From the NCBI RefSeq assembly GCF_009708215.1, contig NZ_CP046175.1, positions 4,774,001 to 4,838,000 on the forward strand: DNA of 64,000 nucleotides. The letters are read 5' to 3'. The stretch comes from Occultella kanbiaonis (lineage in GTDB: Bacteria > Actinomycetota > Actinomycetes > Actinomycetales > Beutenbergiaceae). Below are positions 7,250 to 18,837 of the stretch, one piece after another. The position numbers were made by a program, and so were the translations under genes. A model generated the notes under the pieces. It was not told the origin of the DNA. It worked only from the letters and a program-made list of their open reading frames with translations, and ran no database searches. How positions within the stretch are numbered: the stretch's first letter is position 1; the number at the start of each line of letters is the position of its first letter.

Positions 7250-8914
7250 TCACGACTCCGCCCGGCTCAGGCCGAGCAGGGTCAGCGTGGTATCCGGGCC
7301 CTGCTGCGGGGACGGGATGTAGCTGAAGTCCTCGGGCGTCGGCCAGCCCGTCCACTCGCTCGCGTTGATGTCGATGAACCAGTAGCTCGTGTAGATCGGG
7401 CTGTACGGGACGCCCTCCACCACGATCTGCTGCATCTCGTGGCCCAGCTCGCGCAACTCCTCGGGATCCGCCGTGGATGCCATCCGGGCGATGACGTCGT
7501 CGGTGGCCGGATCGTTCCAGCGGCCGTAGTTGGTGGCCGCCTGTTCACCCTCGGGGGCCAGGTACTGCGAGCTCAGCCCGCTGTAGACCCCGTACACGCC
7601 GGCGCCGCCGGTGGCGTTGATCGTGATGTCGAACTGCCCGGTCTGCTGCTGCTCGAACAGGGCGGCGCCCGGCGCCCCGGCCGGCGTGACCTCGAGGCCG
7701 AGGTTGTCCCGCCAGCTGTTGATCATGATGTCCGCGTAGGCCTCCCAGCCGAAGTCGGTGTTGAAGGAGATCGTCGGGTTGTAGACCTGCCCCTCCCGCA
7801 CCAGGGCACCGCCCTCGACGGTGAAGCCGGACTCGGCCAGCTCGGCCAGCGCGCCGTCGACGTCGACCTCCTGCACCAGGCCCTGGTACTCCGGCAGCAA
7901 CCAGTCGGCGTAGACGCCGTCGACCAGCCCGGTGGGTCCGGCCTCGGTGCCCGGCCGGTTCAGCGTCGCCACGATGTCCGAGCGCGGGATCGTCATCGCG
8001 AGCGCGCGGCGCACGTGGACGTCGTCGAACGGGGCGCGGCCGGTGTTGAAGATCGCGGAGAACGCACCACCGGTGGCGTAGAGCTGATAGTGGTTCACCT
8101 CGGGGTCGAGGGCGACGAACTCGTCCTCCCCGTTCGCCCAGGACACGGTGCCCCATTGGACGTCGCCGCTGAGCAACTGCGCCTTCACGGTGTCCTGGGT
8201 GACCGGCACCACCTTCACGGTCTGCACCTCGAAGGTCCCGCCCCAGTAGTCGTCACGGGCCTCGAACGTGACCTGCTGCGGCGAGAAGGCCGCCACGGTG
8301 AAGCCGCCGGTGCCCACCGGTTCAGGGTTGGTCCAGGTGGTGAGGTCCTGCTCGCTCCAGATGTGCTCGGGCACGATCTGCAGGTTCGCGAACTGGTTCA
8401 GTGAGCTGTAGGAGGCGGCCGGGTAGGTGACCAGGACCTCGTGTTCCGAGACCGCCTCGACGGATTCATAGGTGGCGCCGGTGGCGTTCAGCTCGGCGTG
8501 CTCGAGTGGGATCGAGAGCGAGAAGGCGACGTCCTCGGCGGTCATCGGCTCGCCGTCGGAGAACGTGACGTCGTCCCGCAGCGCGAACGTCACCTCGGTC
8601 CCGTCCGGGGAGAACGTCCAGGACTCGGCCAGCCACGGCACGAGGTTCCCGCCGTCGCTGTAGTCGATGCGGACCAGGGGCTCGTAGACGAGCGCACTGT
8701 TCGGCGACTTGTCCGTCGCCGGGGAGTACACGTTGTAGTTGAGCGTGTAGGTGGTGCCGCCGTCCGTATTGCCGTAGACCAGTGCCGGGACGCTCTCGTC
8801 GGAGCCGCCCGTGCCGTCCGGGTCGGCCACCGTGTTCGGCGAGCAGGCCGCCACGAGTGCCGCCGTGATGCCGAGGGGCAGAGCCACCCTCATGATCCTG
8901 TGCTTGATGCGCAT
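7250..8914 (-). CDS. ABC transporter substrate-binding lipoprotein, family 5
   Basis: The protein has 554 residues. The N-terminus has basic residues, a hydrophobic stretch and the lipobox LVAAC, so it should be lipid-anchored outside the membrane. The rest matches extracellular solute-binding protein family 5 (DppA/OppA), for example DVTFSDGEPMTAEDVAFSL. A purine-rich GAGAG precedes ATG 8914. It is the first gene of the operon and sets its specificity. Family 5 proteins bind peptides, but many paired with LacI regulators bind oligosaccharides; the neighbours favour the second. Confidence 0.88.
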   Translation of the reverse strand: MRIKHRIMRVALPLGITAALVAACSPNTVADPDGTGGSDESVPALVYGNTDGGTTYTLNYNVYSPATDKSPNSALVYEPLVRIDYSDGGNLVPWLAESWTFSPDGTEVTFALRDDVTFSDGEPMTAEDVAFSLSIPLEHAELNATGATYESVEAVSEHEVLVTYPAASYSSLNQFANLQIVPEHIWSEQDLTTWTNPEPVGTGGFTVAAFSPQQVTFEARDDYWGGTFEVQTVKVVPVTQDTVKAQLLSGDVQWGTVSWANGEDEFVALDPEVNHYQLYATGGAFSAIFNTGRAPFDDVHVRRALAMTIPRSDIVATLNRPGTEAGPTGLVDGVYADWLLPEYQGLVQEVDVDGALAELAESGFTVEGGALVREGQVYNPTISFNTDFGWEAYADIMINSWRDNLGLEVTPAGAPGAALFEQQQTGQFDITINATGGAGVYGVYSGLSSQYLAPEGEQAATNYGRWNDPATDDVIARMASTADPEELRELGHEMQQIVVEGVPYSPIYTSYWFIDINASEWTGWPTPEDFSYIPSPQQGPDTTLTLLGLSRAES

Positions 8915-9221
8915 GAGAACTCTCTCGTCGTCGAGGTCGATCAGTCGATGCGCCGCGATGGATCAGGGGTTTGCTCATTCGTATGCCCACCGCAGCACGA
9001 AGCACCAACCTTCGGTGGTACTACGTATGCGCAGACCATAGTTCGGAACCGCAGAGGACGTCAAGGACGAGTTTGCGGCGAGAGCCCGGGGTCCCGCCGC
9101 CGGCGGCGTCGCTTCGTCCTTCACTCCGCTCGCACGTCTCACACCCGGGACCAGATACCCAGGCGGCGCGGAGCCCCCGCACCTAGCCTTGAGGTGGGGA
9201 CCTCAACGACAGGAGAACGCG
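8915..9221 (-). other. Intergenic region between the import operon and the SDR gene
   Basis: These 307 bases separate divergent genes and must hold both promoters. On the minus strand TTGGTG (9013-9008) and CATACG lie 17 bases apart and could be a weak -35/-10 pair. A TACGTA palindrome at 9033-9038 might belong to a LacI operator, but no long symmetrical site was found. AGGAGA at 9211-9216 is the ribosome binding site of the plus-strand gene. Confidence 0.3.
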
Positions 9222-9980
9222 ATGACTGACCTTCCATTCGGCGATCGGGTTGCGATCGTGACCGGCGGCGGTTCCGGGCTGGGCGAGGCGATCGCGAAGG
9301 AGCTCGCCGCCGGCGGTGCCGCCGTGGTGGTCAGCGACCTGAACCCCGACGGCGCGGCCCGGGTCGCCGAGGAGATCGTTGCGGACGGTGGCACGGCGTC
9401 CCCGTTCGCACACGACGTGGCGAGCGCGGACACCTCGCGCGCCCTCGTGGCGCACGCGGTGACCACCTACGGCGGCCTGCACCTGGCCGTGAACAACGCC
9501 GGGATCGGCGGCGCGCAAGCACCCGTCGGGGAGGTCGACCTGACCGACTGGAACCGGGTCATCGACATCAACCTGAACGGCGTCCTGTACGGGATGCGGT
9601 ACCAGATCCCGGAGTTGCTCAAGGATCCGGGGCGCAGCGCGATCGTGAACATGGCCTCGATCCATGGCGCCGTGGCGGCACCCGGCAATGCCGCCTACAC
9701 CGCGGCCAAGCACGCCATCGTGGGGCTCACCAAGAACGCGGCCGCGGAGTACGGTCCGGCGGGTCTGCGGGTCAACTGCGTCGGCCCGGCGTACATCGAC
9801 ACCCCGCTCCTGCTGGACCTGCCCGACGAGTTCCGCGCCGCCCTGATCGGCAAGCACCCGCTCGGCCGGCTCGGCCTGCCCGAGGAGGTCTCGGCGCTGG
9901 TGTGCTTCCTGCTCTCGGACCGGGCCAGTTTCATCACCGGGAGCTACCACCTGATCGACGGCGGCTACACGGCCGTGTAG
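9222..9980 (+). CDS. Short-chain dehydrogenase/reductase (SDR family)
   Basis: The protein has 252 residues, typical of classical SDRs. The cofactor motif TGGGSGLG is at residues 14-21, NNAG in the middle (AVNNAGIGG), the catalytic Ser at 146 (VNMASIHG) and the Tyr-Lys pair at 159 and 163 (YTAAK). ATG at 9222 is set by AGGAGA five bases upstream. The acidic residue after the second strand (VVSDLNPDG) points to NAD(H). The substrate cannot be deduced. It stands alone on the plus strand, and its stop is 16 bases from the convergent prpC stop. Confidence 0.85.
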   Translation: MTDLPFGDRVAIVTGGGSGLGEAIAKELAAGGAAVVVSDLNPDGAARVAEEIVADGGTASPFAHDVASADTSRALVAHAVTTYGGLHLAVNNAGIGGAQAPVGEVDLTDWNRVIDINLNGVLYGMRYQIPELLKDPGRSAIVNMASIHGAVAAPGNAAYTAAKHAIVGLTKNAAAEYGPAGLRVNCVGPAYIDTPLLLDLPDEFRAALIGKHPLGRLGLPEEVSALVCFLLSDRASFITGSYHLIDGGYTAV

Positions 9981-9996
9981 GCCGCCTGCCGGGCGC

Positions 9997-11118
9997 TCAG
10001 GCTCGCGTGGGCACGTCCCGCTGGTCCGGTCCGACGTACTCGCTCAGCGGCCGGATCAGCGCGTTCGAGGCGGCCTGCTCCATGATGTGCGCGGTCCACC
10101 CGGTCACCCGGGACGCCACGAACAGCGGCGTGAACGTCGGGGTGTCGAAGCCCATCAGGTGATAGGCGGGTCCGGCCGGGTAGTCAAGGTTCGGCTTGAT
10201 GTTCTTGCGCTCACCCATGGCCTTCTCGAGCGTCGTGTACAGGTCGCCGAGGTCGGGCCGGTCGTAGTGGGCCACCAGGTCGTCCAGGACGGACTTCATC
10301 GTCGGCACCCGGGAGTCGCCGTTCTTGTAGACCCGGTGCCCGAAGCCCATGATCTTCTTCTTGTGCGCGAGCGCATCCTCGAGCCAGGCCTCGGCGGCGT
10401 CGGCGGACCCGATCTCGTCGAACGTGGCCATCACGGCCTCGTTCGCGCCGCCGTGCAGCGGCCCCTTGAGCGCACCGATCGCCCCGACGACGGCCGAGTG
10501 CAGGTCCGCCAGCGTGGAGGTGATCACCCGGGCGGTGAAGGTGGAGGCGTTGAAGGAGTGCTCCGCGTAGAGCACCATCGACACCTCGAACGCGCGCACC
10601 ACCTCCGGCTCGGGGACCTCCCCGAACGTCATGTACAGGAAGTTCTCGGCGTAGCCGAGGTCCTCGCGCGGCGGCACGAGCTCCTGGCCGCGGCGGCGGC
10701 GCTGGTCGAATGCGACGACGGCGGGGAGCTGGGCGAACAGGCGCAGGGACTTCGCGAGGCTCGCCTCGGGCGAGGGGTCCTCGGCGGCCGGGTCGTGCGC
10801 GCCGATCACGGAGACGGCGGTGCGGCACACGTCCATCGGGTGGCAAGTGGTGGGCAGGGACGTGATGACGTCCACGACGCCGTCGGGCAGGGCCCGCTGG
10901 GCGCGCTCGGCATCGTTCTGCGCCGCCAGCTCGGCCTCGGTGGGCAGCTCGCCGTGCCAGAGCAGGTAGGCGACCTCCTCGAACGAGCAGTGCGCGGCGA
11001 GGTCTTGCACGGGGTAGCCGCGGTAGAGCAGCGAGTTGGTCTCGGGGTTGACCTTGGAGATGGACGTGACGTCGACGACGACCCCGGCCAGCCCCTTCTT
11101 GATGTCGGTCTCGGTCAT
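9997..11118 (-). CDS. prpC: 2-methylcitrate synthase (bifunctional with citrate synthase)
   Basis: The protein has 373 residues of the citrate synthase fold. It condenses propionyl-CoA with oxaloacetate to 2-methylcitrate. The start KKGLAGVVVDVTSISKVNP and LLYRGYPVQDLA are typical of PrpC, as are the active-site regions PLHGGANEAV and GFGHRVYKNGDSR. It is the last gene of the gntR-prpD-prpB-prpC operon, 47 bases after prpB. Together with PrpD and PrpB it turns propionate into pyruvate and succinate. Confidence 0.93.
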   Translation of the reverse strand: MTETDIKKGLAGVVVDVTSISKVNPETNSLLYRGYPVQDLAAHCSFEEVAYLLWHGELPTEAELAAQNDAERAQRALPDGVVDVITSLPTTCHPMDVCRTAVSVIGAHDPAAEDPSPEASLAKSLRLFAQLPAVVAFDQRRRRGQELVPPREDLGYAENFLYMTFGEVPEPEVVRAFEVSMVLYAEHSFNASTFTARVITSTLADLHSAVVGAIGALKGPLHGGANEAVMATFDEIGSADAAEAWLEDALAHKKKIMGFGHRVYKNGDSRVPTMKSVLDDLVAHYDRPDLGDLYTTLEKAMGERKNIKPNLDYPAGPAYHLMGFDTPTFTPLFVASRVTGWTAHIMEQAASNALIRPLSEYVGPDQRDVPTRA

Positions 11119-11165
11119 GGTGTGTCCTCCATCGTCGGTGGATCGGTGCTGCTGGGGTGCCCGGC

Positions 11166-12059
11166 TCAGGGCCGGTACGTGAAGATCTCGGAGTCGAACT
11201 CGTTGTAGCCGGCGTAGTCGAGGAGCTCGTAGAGCCGGGCGCGGGTCTGCATCCGGGGCACCGCGCCGGCCTGGGTGCCGGCCGCCACGATCTCGTCCAG
11301 GCCCCGCTCGGCCTCCCCCATCGCCAGCCGCAGCAGGGTGACCGGGTAGATCACGATGCGCACCCCGGCGGAGGCGAGCTGGGCGGTGCTGAACAGCTCG
11401 GACTTCCCGAACTCGGTCATGTTCGCGAGCACGGGCACATCCACCGCGGACGCCACGGCCTCGAACTCGCCGAGGTCGGCCATCGCCTCCGGGAAGATCG
11501 CGTCCGCGCCGGCGTCCACCAGCGCCTTGGCGCGGTCGATCGCGGCGTCGAGTCCTTCGATGGCGCGCGCGTCGGTGCGGGCCATGATGAGGAAGTCCGG
11601 GTCCCGGCGGGCGTCGGCGGCCGCGCGGATCCGCTTGACCGCGTCACCGAGCCCCACCACGGACTTGCCGTCCAGGTGCCCGCACCGCTTCGGGTTGACC
11701 TGGTCCTCGATGTGGGCGCCGGCGAGCCCGGCGTCCTCGAGGACCTGGATGGTGCGCGCAACGTTCATCGGTTCGCCGAAGCCGGTGTCCGCGTCCACGA
11801 TCGCGGGCAGGTTCGTCATCCGGGCGATCTGCCCGGAGCGGGCCGCGACCTCGGTCAGCGTGGTCAGACCGATGTCCGGCAGGCCGAGGTCGGCCGAGAG
11901 CACGGCCCCGGAGATGTAGACCCCCTCGAATCCCTTCTCCTCGATCAGCCGTGCCGAGAGCGGGTTGAACGCCCCTGGCAGGCGCAGCAGGTCCGGGCCG
12001 GCAAGGGCCTCGCGCAGCCGGCGCCGCTTGTCGGACGCACTGGTGGGTGCGTGCAGCAT
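11166..12059 (-). CDS. prpB: 2-methylisocitrate lyase
   Basis: The protein has 297 residues of the isocitrate lyase/PEP mutase superfamily. It cleaves 2-methylisocitrate to pyruvate and succinate. Visible family segments are LRLPGAFNPLSARLIEEKGF, VDADTGFGEP (Mg2+ ligands) and HIEDQVNPKRCGHLDGK, the KKCGH-type catalytic cysteine loop. ATG at 12059 shares one base with the prpD stop codon (TGATG), which fixes the start and implies coupled translation. Confidence 0.93.
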   Translation of the reverse strand: MLHAPTSASDKRRRLREALAGPDLLRLPGAFNPLSARLIEEKGFEGVYISGAVLSADLGLPDIGLTTLTEVAARSGQIARMTNLPAIVDADTGFGEPMNVARTIQVLEDAGLAGAHIEDQVNPKRCGHLDGKSVVGLGDAVKRIRAAADARRDPDFLIMARTDARAIEGLDAAIDRAKALVDAGADAIFPEAMADLGEFEAVASAVDVPVLANMTEFGKSELFSTAQLASAGVRIVIYPVTLLRLAMGEAERGLDEIVAAGTQAGAVPRMQTRARLYELLDYAGYNEFDSEIFTYRP

Positions 12060-13573
12060 CAGAACAGGCCCTTCGGCGAGCGCACCGTGCCGAGCAGCCC
12101 CGACCGGGCCACCACGGTGAGCTGGGACAGCTGGCCCGGCTCGAGCTCCGGCAGCCGGGCCGCGACCGCGAGGAACCGGTCGATCTCGGCCGGCTCGAGG
12201 ACGCCGTCGGCCAGGGTCCGGAACTTCTCCACGTACTGCGCACGCTCGAACGGACGGGCGCCGAGCGGGTGGGCGTCGGCCACGGCGATCTCCTCGACGA
12301 TCCGCTGCCCGTCGACTGTGGTGATCTCCATCCGGCCCCCGAACGCCTTCTCGGCCGGGTCGGTGGAGTGGTAGCGGCGGGTCCACTCGGGGTCCTCGGC
12401 CGTGGTGATCTTGCGCCACAGGTCCACCGTGTCCGGGCGGTTGGCCCGCTCCGGGGCGTAGGAGCGCTCGTGGTGCCAGGCGCCGTCCTGGAGCGCCACC
12501 GCGACGATGTACGGGATCGAGTGGTCGAGCGTCTCGCGGGTGGCCGACGGCGAGTACTTCTGCGGGTCGTTCGCGCCCGAGCCGATCACGTAGTGGGTGT
12601 GGTGGCTGGTGTGGATCACGATCGAGGCGATCCGGCCGGGGTCGGCCAGCTCGGGGCGGGTCCGGTGCAGCCGCCGGGCCAGGTCGATGAGCGCCTGCGA
12701 CTGGTACTCCGCCGAGTGCTCCTTCGTGTAGGTGTCGAGGATCCCGGTGCGCGGCTCCCCCGGGCGGGGCAGCGGCACGTCGTAGGTCGCGTCCGGGCCG
12801 TCGAGGAGCCAGGCGATGACGCCGTCCTCGCCCTCGTAGATCGGCTCGGGGGACGTCTGACCGCGCATCGCCCGGTCCACGGCCTCGATCGCGAGCTTGC
12901 CGGCCAGGGCGGGCGCGTAGGCCTTCCAGGTCGAGATCTGGCCCTTGCGGGACTGCCGGGTCGCGGTCGTGGTGTGCAGGGCCTGCCCGATGGCCTGGAA
13001 GATCGTCTCGGTGTCCAGCCCGAGCAGGGTGCCGATCCCGGCGGCGGCGCTCGGCCCGAGGTGGGCCACGTGGTCGATCTTGTGCTTGTGCAGGCTGATC
13101 GCCCGGACCAGGTCCACCTGGATCTCGTACCCGGTGGTGATGCCGCGGACCAGGTCCGCGCCGGAGGCGCCGGCATGCTGGGCGACGGCCAGGATGGGCG
13201 GGATGTTGTCACCCGGGTGGGAGTACTCGGCGGCCAGGAACGTGTCGTGGTAGTCGAGCTCGCGCACCGCGACCCCGTTCGCCCACGCTGCCCACTCGGG
13301 GCTGACCCGCAGGTCCGGGCTGCGCCCGAACACCGTCGATCCGGGCGTGTACGGATGCGCGAGGGCCTGCGAGCGCGCCGCCACCACCGGGGCCCGCAGC
13401 AGCGAGGCGGTCGCGACCGCGGCGTTGTCGATCACCCGGTTGATGATCATCTCGGTGACCTCCCCGGTCACCGGCACCGGGTCTGCGGCGAGTTCCGCCA
13501 GCTTCCAGGCGAGCTGCTCGGAGCGGGGCAGGTCCTCGTCGCTGCGGTGGGTGCGTACCTGGTGGGTGATCAT
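12059..13573 (-). CDS. prpD: 2-methylcitrate dehydratase
   Basis: The protein has 504 residues, matching MmgE/PrpD-family 2-methylcitrate dehydratases. It removes water from 2-methylcitrate without an iron-sulphur cluster. Recognisable segments are [41 protein letters not shown] and [14 protein letters not shown] at 13573 is preferred over a GTG at 13591 because GGAG lies six bases before it. The gene begins 15 bases after gntR. Confidence 0.93.
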   Translation of the reverse strand: MITHQVRTHRSDEDLPRSEQLAWKLAELAADPVPVTGEVTEMIINRVIDNAAVATASLLRAPVVAARSQALAHPYTPGSTVFGRSPDLRVSPEWAAWANGVAVRELDYHDTFLAAEYSHPGDNIPPILAVAQHAGASGADLVRGITTGYEIQVDLVRAISLHKHKIDHVAHLGPSAAAGIGTLLGLDTETIFQAIGQALHTTTATRQSRKGQISTWKAYAPALAGKLAIEAVDRAMRGQTSPEPIYEGEDGVIAWLLDGPDATYDVPLPRPGEPRTGILDTYTKEHSAEYQSQALIDLARRLHRTRPELADPGRIASIVIHTSHHTHYVIGSGANDPQKYSPSATRETLDHSIPYIVAVALQDGAWHHERSYAPERANRPDTVDLWRKITTAEDPEWTRRYHSTDPAEKAFGGRMEITTVDGQRIVEEIAVADAHPLGARPFERAQYVEKFRTLADGVLEPAEIDRFLAVAARLPELEPGQLSQLTVVARSGLLGTVRSPKGLF

Positions 13574-13587
13574 GGGCGTCTCCGATT

Positions 13588-14301
13588 TCACGCGGTGGGT
13601 GCGTCGACCGATGGCGCGGACGGCGCCGTCGGTGCTGGTGCGGTCAGTGCCGGTCGCGGCGGGGCGGTCTCGTAGGTGTGCAGGATGTGGCCGAGGCTCG
13701 CGCGCAGGTGCACGAGGGTGGCGCTCGATGCGAGTTCGGCGTCCCCGTCAAGGATGGCCCGGGCCACGCCTCGGTGCTCGCCGACGGACTCCAGCAGCCG
13801 GGCCGGGTGGTCCCGGGCCACCCGCCGCAGCCGCCGCAGGTGCAGCCGAACCCCGTCGAGCGACTGGGTCAGGAACCGGCTCGCCGCGGCCGCGTCGATG
13901 GCGTCGTCGAGGCGCTGCACCAGGTCGTAGTAGGCGGCCCGGTCCTCCGGTCCGCCGAGGTCGAGGTCGACGGCGGCGCCCAGGTCCGCGACGAGCGTCC
14001 GGAACGGTCCTGGGTCGCGTCGCTCGGCCGCGAGCCGGGCAAGCCGGGTCTCGACGGCGATGCGCAGGTCGAACAGGTCGCTCACGTCCGCGGGCGCCAG
14101 GTCGGTCACGACGGCGCCGCGGGCGCCGGCGCCACGCACCAGACCGTCGGCGGCGAGCCGGGCGAGTGCCTCGCGGACGGGGGTGCGGGAGACACCCAGC
14201 CGCAACGCCTGCTCCACCTCGCCGAGCGGTGTCCCGGGCGGCAGCCGCCAGTCGAGGATGTCCTCACGGAGCGCGACGTAAGCACGTGAACCAGCCCGCA
14301 T
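13588..14301 (-). CDS. GntR-family regulator of the 2-methylcitrate operon (FCD-type sensor)
   Basis: The protein has 237 residues. The N-terminal winged helix-turn-helix includes [20 protein letters not shown], the GntR signature. The C-terminal helical FCD sensor domain carries the metal or ligand histidine pattern ([16 protein letters not shown]). AAGGAGGG lies seven bases before ATG 14301. First gene of the prp operon; two GTATAC palindromes in the upstream region are of the kind this subfamily binds, so it probably represses its own operon until a pathway intermediate or propionyl compound is present. Confidence 0.87.
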   Translation of the reverse strand: MRAGSRAYVALREDILDWRLPPGTPLGEVEQALRLGVSRTPVREALARLAADGLVRGAGARGAVVTDLAPADVSDLFDLRIAVETRLARLAAERRDPGPFRTLVADLGAAVDLDLGGPEDRAAYYDLVQRLDDAIDAAAASRFLTQSLDGVRLHLRRLRRVARDHPARLLESVGEHRGVARAILDGDAELASSATLVHLRASLGHILHTYETAPPRPALTAPAPTAPSAPSVDAPTA

Positions 14302-14333
14302 CGCGTCGCCCTCCTTGGTCAGATCTTGACCAC

Positions 14334-14396
14334 AGCGTATACACGAGAGCCTCATCTGACCAGCGGATGGCGAAAAACGGAATCCAATGTATACAA
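14334..14396. promoter_or_regulatory. Two GntR operator palindromes and prp operon promoter
   Basis: GCGTATACAC (14335-14344) and ATGTATACAA (14387-14396) share the GTATAC core typical of FadR/VanR-type GntR operators. Their centres are 52 bp apart, close to five helix turns. On the minus strand TACGCT (14339-14334) fits a -10 box and overlaps the first site; TGGTCA lies 17 bases upstream as a weak -35. Binding at both sites could loop or cover the promoter. Confidence 0.6.
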
Positions 14397-14502
14397 CACC
14401 GGATTCAATTCGGGCGGTCGCGGAGCCAACCCGACGATCCGCCGCACCGGTCGCGCGGGTTTGGCCACCTCGAGCACGGCAACCCCGCCGGCGCCGTGGT
14501 CG

Positions 14503-14508
14503 TAGGCT
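14503..14508 (+). promoter_or_regulatory. -10 box of the S9 peptidase gene
   Basis: TAGGCT fits TANNNT and ends six bases before the ATG at 14515. No ribosome binding site precedes that ATG, so a leaderless mRNA is likely. Confidence 0.45.
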
Positions 14509-14514
14509 GCGAGC

Positions 14515-16392
14515 ATGCCGATCGATCGTGCCATTGGCCGCGCCCACCGGGCCGCCGACCGCGCCAGCCGAGTCCCTGGGGACACCGCCGAGGCATGGCC
14601 CCCGCCACCGTGGGAGGAGCGCTTCCGCGCCCGCCGGGTGGGCCTGCCCGAATGGGCCCGGGGCAACCCGGACCGGGCGGTGGTCATCGCCACCGCGGGC
14701 GGGGCGCAGCAGGTGCACTCCTGGACCGTCTCCACCGGCGCCCTGGTGCGGGCGACGGATCGCCCGCACGGCACCACCGACGCGACGATCGACCCCACGG
14801 GGGCGTGGATCTGGTGGTTCGACGACACCGACGGTGACGAGTTCGGCACCTGGCGCCGGCAGCCGTTCGCCTCGACGGTGACGCGCCGGCCCGAGCACCC
14901 CATCAGCCTGCCGCCCGCCTACGCGGCCGGACTCCTGCTCCACGACGACGGCACGGCCGTCATCGGCCGCAGCGACGACGCCTACGGAACCCAGGTCCAC
15001 GCCGTCCGCGCCGGGGTACCCGACGCCGTGCCGGTGCCGCTGTACCACCACGCCCAGGACGCGGAGGCCGCGGCCCTGAGCCGCGACGGCAACCTGGTCG
15101 CCGTCGAGCACAGCGAGCGCGGCGACAACCGCCACCCGGCGATCCGCGTGCTCTCCGTGGACAACGGCGCCCGGGTCGCCGACCTCGACGACGGGCCGGG
15201 CCTCGGGCTCTGGGCGATCGCGTTCGCGCCGCTGCCCGGGGACCCGCGGCTCCTGGTGCGGCACGAGCGCTCCGGCGCCACCCGGCTGCTGATCTGGGAC
15301 GTGCGCACCGGCCTGATCCGGCCGATCGACCCGGGCCTGCCGGGCGACGTCGCCGATGCGGACTTCTTCCCCGACGGGCGCTCCCTGCTGATCGCCCAGG
15401 ACCACGAGGCGCGCACCCTGCTGTTCCGCTACGACCTCCAGGACGGCTCCGTACGCCAGGTGGGTTCCGCCGTCGGCACGGTCTCCGGGGCCACGCCCCG
15501 GCCGGACGGCGACGTCTGGATCGCGCGCTCGTCGGCCGCCGAGCCGCGCGAGGTGATCTCGGCTGCCACCGGAGCCGCCCTGATCACGTTGAACGGGCCG
15601 CGGCCGCCGGCGTCCGTGCCGGTCGAGGACGTCTGGGCGGACGGCCCAGGCGGACGCATCCACGGCCTGCTGCGCCGCCCGTCGACCGGCACCGCCCCCT
15701 ACCCGGTGGTCGTGGACGTGCACGGTGGCCCCACCTGGCACGACTCGGACTCCTTCGACCCGTACGCGGCGGCGTGGACCGATCACGGTTTCGCGGTCCT
15801 GAAGGTGAACTACCGCGGCTCCACCGGGTACGGCTCGGCGTGGCGGGACGCGCTCGAGGCGAAGGTCGGCTTCACCGAGCTCGCGGACATCGCCGCCGTG
15901 CACGACGCCCTGGTCGCGGACGGCACGCTCGACGCGAACCGGTCGGTGCTGGTCGGTGCCTCGTGGGGCGGGTACCTGACGCTGCTCGGGCTCGGCACCC
16001 AGCCGGAGCGGTGGACCCTCGGCGTGGCCGGGGTGCCGGTCGCCGACTACATCGCCGCCTACGAGGACGAGATGGACAGCCTGAAGGCGTTCGACCGGTC
16101 CCTGTTCGGCGGCTCACCGGAGCAGGTGCCGGACGCCTACCGGGTCTCCTCGCCGCTGACCTACGTCGACGCGGTCCGGGCCCCCGTGCTCATCCTCGCG
16201 GGGCAGAACGACCCGCGGTGCCCGTACCGGCAGGTCGAGAACTACGTGACCGCGCTGCGCGGCCGCGGCGCCACCGTGGAGACCTACACCTACGACGCCG
16301 GCCACGGGTCCCACGTGGACCACGAGCGGGTGCGGCAGATGCGCGCCGAGCTCGAGTTCGTGCTCCGGCACCTGCCGGGCGCGCGGGCCTGA
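14515..16392 (+). CDS. S9 family peptidase (prolyl oligopeptidase/acylaminoacyl peptidase type)
   Basis: The protein has 625 residues. The N-terminal two thirds resemble the beta-propeller that gates the active site; the C-terminal third is an alpha/beta hydrolase. The catalytic triad is readable as Ser483 (GASWGGYL), Asp566 (AGQNDPRCPY) and His597 (DAGHGSHVDHE). HGGPTWHDSD forms the oxyanion region. No signal peptide is seen, so it should act in the cytoplasm on short peptides. It diverges from the prp operon, but no functional link is evident. Confidence 0.88.
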   Translation: MPIDRAIGRAHRAADRASRVPGDTAEAWPPPPWEERFRARRVGLPEWARGNPDRAVVIATAGGAQQVHSWTVSTGALVRATDRPHGTTDATIDPTGAWIWWFDDTDGDEFGTWRRQPFASTVTRRPEHPISLPPAYAAGLLLHDDGTAVIGRSDDAYGTQVHAVRAGVPDAVPVPLYHHAQDAEAAALSRDGNLVAVEHSERGDNRHPAIRVLSVDNGARVADLDDGPGLGLWAIAFAPLPGDPRLLVRHERSGATRLLIWDVRTGLIRPIDPGLPGDVADADFFPDGRSLLIAQDHEARTLLFRYDLQDGSVRQVGSAVGTVSGATPRPDGDVWIARSSAAEPREVISAATGAALITLNGPRPPASVPVEDVWADGPGGRIHGLLRRPSTGTAPYPVVVDVHGGPTWHDSDSFDPYAAAWTDHGFAVLKVNYRGSTGYGSAWRDALEAKVGFTELADIAAVHDALVADGTLDANRSVLVGASWGGYLTLLGLGTQPERWTLGVAGVPVADYIAAYEDEMDSLKAFDRSLFGGSPEQVPDAYRVSSPLTYVDAVRAPVLILAGQNDPRCPYRQVENYVTALRGRGATVETYTYDAGHGSHVDHERVRQMRAELEFVLRHLPGARA

Positions 16393-16400
16393 CAACGGCT

Positions 16401-16434
16401 GGTGGTGGGCGGCCTCTCGCGGCCGCCGACCACC
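16401..16434. terminator. Bidirectional hairpin between convergent genes
   Basis: A 14-bp stem with one mismatch (16401-16414 with 16421-16434) and a 6-base loop fills the gap between the S9 peptidase and asd stop codons. It can serve both strands. Confidence 0.65.
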
Positions 16435-16440
16435 GAAGCC

Positions 16441-18749
<2,309 letters not shown>

Positions 18750-18785
18750 GGAGGCTCCGATGGGGGTGGGAAATTGGAACGCCTG

Positions 18786-18791
18786 ATTCTA
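18786..18791 (-). promoter_or_regulatory. -10 box of lysC-asd
   Basis: On the minus strand TAGAAT (18791-18786) fits TANNNT and would start transcription near 18779, giving a leader of about 30 bases. This is too short for a lysine riboswitch, and none is seen. Confidence 0.4.
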
Positions 18792-18837
18792 GATCGGACC
18801 AGTGGGTGGACACGCTTGCGTCCGCATCCCGAAACCG

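Noticed and set aside
4330-7326. A nearly 1,000-codon open frame on the plus strand across the ABC import operon
   Set aside because: It is antisense to four genes with clear motifs, has Arg/His/Gly-rich composition without domains, and results from the high GC content.
18750-18837. Lysine riboswitch before lysC
   Set aside because: The leader is only about 30 bases long after the -10 box, too short for the element.
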